DNA from: an uncultured Collinsella sp.
GTDB lineage: Bacteria; Actinomycetota; Coriobacteriia; Coriobacteriales; Coriobacteriaceae
Length of the DNA: 7,468 nucleotides
Direction: 5' to 3'
Assembly (NCBI GenBank): GCA_900552345.1
Contig: URZN01000056.1
Coordinates: 1 to 7,468 of the forward strand
Positions 5,212 to 7,468 of this stretch are shown here, piece after piece. The translations under genes were made by a program, and so were the position numbers. How positions within the stretch are numbered: the first letter of the stretch is position 1; every line of letters starts with the position of its first letter. The notes beneath the pieces were generated by a model. It saw only the letters and a list, made by a program, of their open reading frames with translations. It searched no databases and was not told the origin of the DNA.

Positions 5212-6342
5212 ATGTCTGAGTTTGCTGCCGGTCCTGCCGGTCGTATCGAGCGTGTCCGTGCCCTTATGGCCGAGCGTGGCTACGACGCCATCGTGGTGCG
5301 CGACGAGGCCAACCTTCGTTGGCTTACGGGCGTGAAGGGCGTCTTCGACTACACCTTCGAGTTCCCGCACGCTGCGTTTATTACGGCCGACCAGTGCCTG
5401 TTCCACACCGACTCGCGCTACCTCAACAGCTTTGAGGAGAACACGCCCGCTGGCAGCCCCTGGGTCTACGACATGGACGAGGGCACCATCCCCGGTTGGG
5501 TCGCCGGCAAGATCGCGGCCAACAAGTGCCGCGTCTGCGCTGTCGAGGACGACATGCAGATCAACTTCTACCAGGGTATTCAGCGTGGTCTGGAGGACCG
5601 TTCCGTCGCCTGCATGTTGCCGCTGATGCATGATGACATCCGCAAGATGCGCGCCATCAAGGACTCCGAGGAGATCGAGCTCATGCGCCATGCGCAGTCG
5701 ATCACCGATGCCGCCTTCCAGCATATGCTCGGTTTTATTAAACCCGGCATGACCGAGAAGCAGGTTCGCAACGAGCTCGAGAACTTTATGTTCGCCAACG
5801 GCGCCGACAGCCTGGCCTTCGGCTCTATCGTGGCGAGCGGTCCCAACACCGCCAACCCGCATGCCGTGCCGAGTGACCGTGTCATCGAGAAGGGCGACTT
5901 TGTCCTGATGGACTACGGCGCGGGATACTGCGACTACCGCTCCGACATGACTCGTACCGTCGTGATGGGCGAGCCCACCCAGGAGCAGCTCGACCTGTAC
6001 GCGCTCGTGCGCCGCACCCACGAGGAGTGCGTCGCCGCCATCCATCCGGGCGTCGAGGGCAACGACATTTTCAAGCTTTCCAAGAAGATCATCGGCGATG
6101 CCGGCTATGGCGATTACTACAACCATGGTCTGGGCCACGGCGTGGGCATCGACATCCATGAGCTGCCCAACTTCAACCGCAGCAAGAACATCATCGAGGT
6201 CGGCTCGGTTATCACCATGGAGCCCGGCGTCTACCTGCCCGGCGTGGGCGGCGTGCGCCTGGAGGACTACGGCGTGGTCACCGAGAACGGCTACGAGCCC
6301 TTCACCAAGACGCCGCATGACCTCCACGTCATCGATTGCTAG
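5212..6342 (+). CDS. M24B family metallopeptidase (Xaa-Pro dipeptidase/aminopeptidase type)
   Basis: A 376-residue cytoplasmic metallopeptidase of the pita-bread fold that probably cleaves Xaa-Pro peptide bonds. The N-terminal creatinase-like domain spans about 1–150, and the catalytic domain about 155–370. All five dinuclear-metal ligands are visible: Asp234 (LMDYGAGY), Asp245 (SDMTRT), His309 (HGLGHGVG), Glu337 (TMEPGVYLPG) and Glu351 (VRLEDYG). Accessory histidines His217 (NPHAVP) and His316 (IHELPN) are also kept. No signal peptide is seen. ATG 5212 is preceded by AAGAAAGGAA at suitable spacing. Size and placement before efp match B. subtilis YqhT, and this pairing recurs in many Gram-positive genomes. 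Motifs do not separate prolidase (PepQ) from aminopeptidase P (PepP), so I give no symbol. An intrinsic terminator follows the stop, and a hairpin leader precedes the gene, so it may be its own transcription unit. Confidence 0.93.
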   Translation: MSEFAAGPAGRIERVRALMAERGYDAIVVRDEANLRWLTGVKGVFDYTFEFPHAAFITADQCLFHTDSRYLNSFEENTPAGSPWVYDMDEGTIPGWVAGKIAANKCRVCAVEDDMQINFYQGIQRGLEDRSVACMLPLMHDDIRKMRAIKDSEEIELMRHAQSITDAAFQHMLGFIKPGMTEKQVRNELENFMFANGADSLAFGSIVASGPNTANPHAVPSDRVIEKGDFVLMDYGAGYCDYRSDMTRTVVMGEPTQEQLDLYALVRRTHEECVAAIHPGVEGNDIFKLSKKIIGDAGYGDYYNHGLGHGVGIDIHELPNFNRSKNIIEVGSVITMEPGVYLPGVGGVRLEDYGVVTENGYEPFTKTPHDLHVIDC

Positions 6343-6364
6343 CCCATTTCGATAGATTTTTGGG

Positions 6365-6407
6365 GCGGGGCGTCCGGATCGATTCGGACGCCCCGCGTTC
6401 TCTTTTT
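6365..6407 (+). terminator. Intrinsic (Rho-independent) terminator after the M24 peptidase gene
   Basis: A perfect 12-bp GC-rich stem, GCGGGGCGTCCG (6365–6376) with CGGACGCCCCGC (6385–6396), closes an 8-nt loop and is followed by GTTCTC and then TTTTT (6403–6407). It lies 22 bp after the peptidase stop. On the opposite strand the stem would be followed by C and A residues rather than a U-tract, so it acts on + strand transcripts only. It separates the peptidase unit from efp. Confidence 0.92.
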
Positions 6408-6417
6408 ATGCACTCGC

Positions 6418-6434
6418 TGCAGGCGCCGTCTGCA
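6418..6434 (+). promoter_or_regulatory. Palindromic operator candidate overlapping the efp promoter
   Basis: TGCAGGCGCCGTCTGCA is a 17-bp inverted repeat centred at 6426, symmetric at seven of the eight half-site positions (only 6423/6429 fail). It lies 4 bp upstream of the -10 hexamer and covers most of the expected -35 and spacer, a classic repressor position. No regulator is identified, and no second copy occurs in the window. Confidence 0.35.
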
Positions 6435-6438
6435 AGTG

Positions 6439-6444
6439 TATAAT
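6439..6444 (+). promoter_or_regulatory. efp promoter, consensus -10 box
   Basis: TATAAT at 6439–6444 is a perfect -10 hexamer, 32 bp after the terminator U-tract and 57 bp before the efp ATG, giving a predicted start near 6450–6452 and a leader of about 50 nt. The -35 region at 16–18 bp spacing (GCTGCA/CTGCAG) is poor. A second hexamer, TGTAAT (6455–6460), matches five of six positions and could be an alternative -10. Position after a terminator and before a highly expressed gene supports the call. Confidence 0.65.
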
Positions 6445-6501
6445 TTCGGTCGTATGTAATTTGGACGCTTGTGCGTTCTGCCCATAACAAGAAAGGTCGC
6501 T

Positions 6502-7065
6502 ATGCCTACCATTTCTACCGCCGACTTCAAGAACGGCCTCGGTCTCCGCATCAAGGACAAGGTCTACACCATCGTCGAGTTCCAGCATGTCAAGCCGGGC
6601 AAGGGCGGCGCGTTTGTGCGCTACAAGACCCGCGACATCAAGAGCGGCCGCGTCGTCGAGAACACCTGCAACGCCGGCACCAAGTTCGAGAGCGTCATGC
6701 TCACCACCCGTGAGTTCCAGTACCTCTACAACGATGGCACCGACTACATCTTCATGGACAATGAGTCCTATGAGCAGGTTCCCGTTCCCGAGGACATGGT
6801 GGGCGAGAACTCCAAGTGGCTGCGCGAGAACGACATCTGCCAGCTGCTCTTCGCCGACGATGAGCTCATGGGCGTGACTCCGCCGATGTTCATCGAGACC
6901 ACCATCGTCCAGACCGACCCGGGCTTTAAGGGCGACACCGTCCAGGGTTCCACCAAGCCGGCCACGATCGACACCGGCGCTGTCATCCAGGTCCCCATGT
7001 ACCTCAACGAGGGCGAGGTCATCAAGGTTGACACCCGCGACGGCAAGTTCGTCTCCCGCGTCTAG
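6502..7065 (+). CDS. efp: Translation elongation factor P
   Basis: A 187-residue EF-P, which binds ribosomes stalled at polyproline and stimulates peptide-bond formation. The three-domain layout is complete: a KOW-like domain I (about 1–64), a central OB domain (about 65–127) and a C-terminal OB domain (about 128–187) with the family signature KPATIDTGAVIQVP (152–165). The domain I loop is KPGKGGAF (31–38), and Lys34 is the tip residue that is post-translationally modified in many bacteria. ATG 6502 follows AAGAAAGG at 5-bp spacing. An upstream in-frame GTG at 6469 has no ribosome site and is rejected. Codons are almost uniformly C- or G-ending, as expected for high expression. It starts a new transcription unit after the terminator and leads into the Asp23-family gene 24 bp downstream. 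Length is typical (185–190). Confidence 0.97.
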   Translation: MPTISTADFKNGLGLRIKDKVYTIVEFQHVKPGKGGAFVRYKTRDIKSGRVVENTCNAGTKFESVMLTTREFQYLYNDGTDYIFMDNESYEQVPVPEDMVGENSKWLRENDICQLLFADDELMGVTPPMFIETTIVQTDPGFKGDTVQGSTKPATIDTGAVIQVPMYLNEGEVIKVDTRDGKFVSRV

Positions 7066-7078
7066 CAACCAACTCTTC

Positions 7079-7086
7079 TAGGAGGA
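7079..7086 (+). promoter_or_regulatory. Strong ribosome binding site for the Asp23-family gene
   Basis: TAGGAGGA ends 3 bp before ATG 7090 and is close to the full anti-16S complement. It supports ATG 7090 as the start, in a 24-bp intergenic gap with no terminator, so the gene is probably read from the efp promoter. Confidence 0.8.
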
Positions 7087-7089
7087 TTC

Positions 7090-7452
7090 ATGCCCCAGGA
7101 AATCAAGATTGACGGCATCGGCATTTCGCCCGATGTTCTGACCGCCATCGTCTCGCGCGCCGTGTCCGATGTCGAGGGCATCGCCTCCGTTGGCGTCAAG
7201 GACCTTGCCACCAACCTTGTCTCCATGATGCTCTCGTCCAAGGCCCCGGCTTCCGAGGCGGCGGTCGAGGCCGAGGTCATCGGCGACAAGCTCGCACTCA
7301 CCGTGCGTGTCGTGGTGTTCTTTGGCTATCCGTTCAAGAAACTCGCCGAGGCCGTTCGCGCCGCCGTGGTCGCCGCCATCGATGCCCAGGTTGGCGTTGA
7401 GGTCGAGCGCGTTGACGTTTGCATCGACGGCCTCGTTTTCCCCAAGGAGTAA
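7090..7452 (+). CDS. Asp23/Gls24 family envelope stress response protein (YqhY-like)
   Basis: A 120-residue Asp23/Gls24 (DUF322) family protein. Family members are small alpha/beta proteins associated with the cell envelope or with alkaline or general stress in Gram-positive bacteria. B. subtilis YqhY, encoded next to accBC and nusB, has been linked to control of fatty-acid synthesis. Visible features are the N-terminal ISPDVLTAIVSRAVSDVEGI segment (family pattern: helix, then VxGV), a central beta region with VRVVVFFGYPF (about 73–83), a helix rich in Ala/Val, and the closing VERVDVCIDGLVF strand (105–117). It has no transmembrane helix or signal peptide. Length is normal (about 110–140). 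It lies 24 bp after efp and just before what looks like another gene, in keeping with the yqhY–nusB order. Family assignment is firm; the precise role is not determinable from sequence. Confidence 0.88.
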   Translation: MPQEIKIDGIGISPDVLTAIVSRAVSDVEGIASVGVKDLATNLVSMMLSSKAPASEAAVEAEVIGDKLALTVRVVVFFGYPFKKLAEAVRAAVVAAIDAQVGVEVERVDVCIDGLVFPKE

Positions 7453-7455
7453 CCT

Positions 7456-7468
7456 TTGAGCCTTAAGG
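7456..7468 (+). CDS. Start of the next gene, possibly nusB (partial, cut by window edge)
   Basis: A TTG at 7456 opens a frame reading (M)SLK to the window end, with AAGGAG (7444–7449, inside the end of the Asp23 gene) at 6-bp spacing. A gene is expected here because nusB commonly follows the Asp23/YqhY gene. Only four codons are visible, so identity rests on gene order alone, and a later start outside the window is possible. Confidence 0.35.

Noticed and set aside
5128..6327. A 399-codon open frame on the - strand opposite the M24 peptidase gene.
   Set aside because: It mirrors a gene with complete family motifs and strong GC3 bias, which clears stops from the opposite strand. Its translation is Val/Ala/Leu/His-rich with no recognisable domain, and no ribosome site is evident.
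6469..6501. An 11-residue N-terminal extension of EF-P from GTG 6469.
   Set aside because: The extension has no ribosome site, matches no EF-P N-terminus, and ATG 6502 has a well-spaced AAGAAAGG.
6406..7068. A 220-codon - strand open frame opposite efp.
   Set aside because: It is a shadow of the highly codon-biased efp gene; the acidic, repetitive Val/Leu/Asp/Gly translation matches no fold I know.

Overview
This 7.5 kb window is a stretch of bacterial chromosome carrying housekeeping genes, all on the + strand. Base composition is GC-rich with a strong preference for C- or G-ending codons. Shine-Dalgarno sites are good, and intergenic gaps are short or absent. The gene content and order (alaS–ruvX–mltG–yqeG–aroK–aroB-like–M24 peptidase–efp–Asp23, with nusB probably next) suggest a Coriobacteriia actinobacterium, most likely Collinsella or a close relative. 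That placement is inferred from remembered gene order and composition, not from a database search.

Layout. Positions 1–1137 hold the 3' half of alanyl-tRNA synthetase, open at the left edge. A 17-bp gap leads to ruvX (GTG start), which overlaps mltG by 8 bp. yqeG follows after 2 bp, aroK after 8 bp, and aroK overlaps the AroB-like gene by 4 bp (ATGA). No terminator is visible from alaS to position 5079, so these genes look like one translationally coupled operon. A 132-bp intergenic region (5080–5211) carries a weak promoter candidate and a long, almost continuous RNA-type hairpin. The M24B metallopeptidase gene (5212–6342) ends at a textbook intrinsic terminator (6365–6407). A new promoter with a perfect -10 box then drives efp, followed closely by an Asp23-family gene and the first codons of another gene at the right edge.

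How the genes fit together. alaS–ruvX–mltG and M24 peptidase–efp–Asp23–nusB resemble two conserved Firmicutes clusters (B. subtilis alaS–yrrK–yrrL and yqhT–efp…yqhY–nusB). Here a yqeG–aroK–aroB-like segment joins them. The roles cover translation (AlaS, EF-P), nucleic-acid processing (RuvX), envelope growth (MltG, and possibly YqeG and Asp23), aromatic precursor synthesis (AroK) and peptide turnover.

The most unusual element is the gene at 3970–5079. It sits where aroB belongs and keeps the overall outline of 3-dehydroquinate synthase, but every zinc ligand and catalytic residue I can align is gone, and a cluster of five cysteines replaces the glycine-rich NAD-binding segment. It looks like a pseudoenzyme or a repurposed protein, next to a shikimate kinase with intact motifs. 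Secondary points of interest are the 63-nt hairpin before the peptidase gene, a 17-bp palindrome overlapping the efp promoter, and an octapeptide repeat in the cytoplasmic tail of MltG. I see no mobile element, CRISPR array, tRNA or rRNA, and no gene-free gap over 300 bp.
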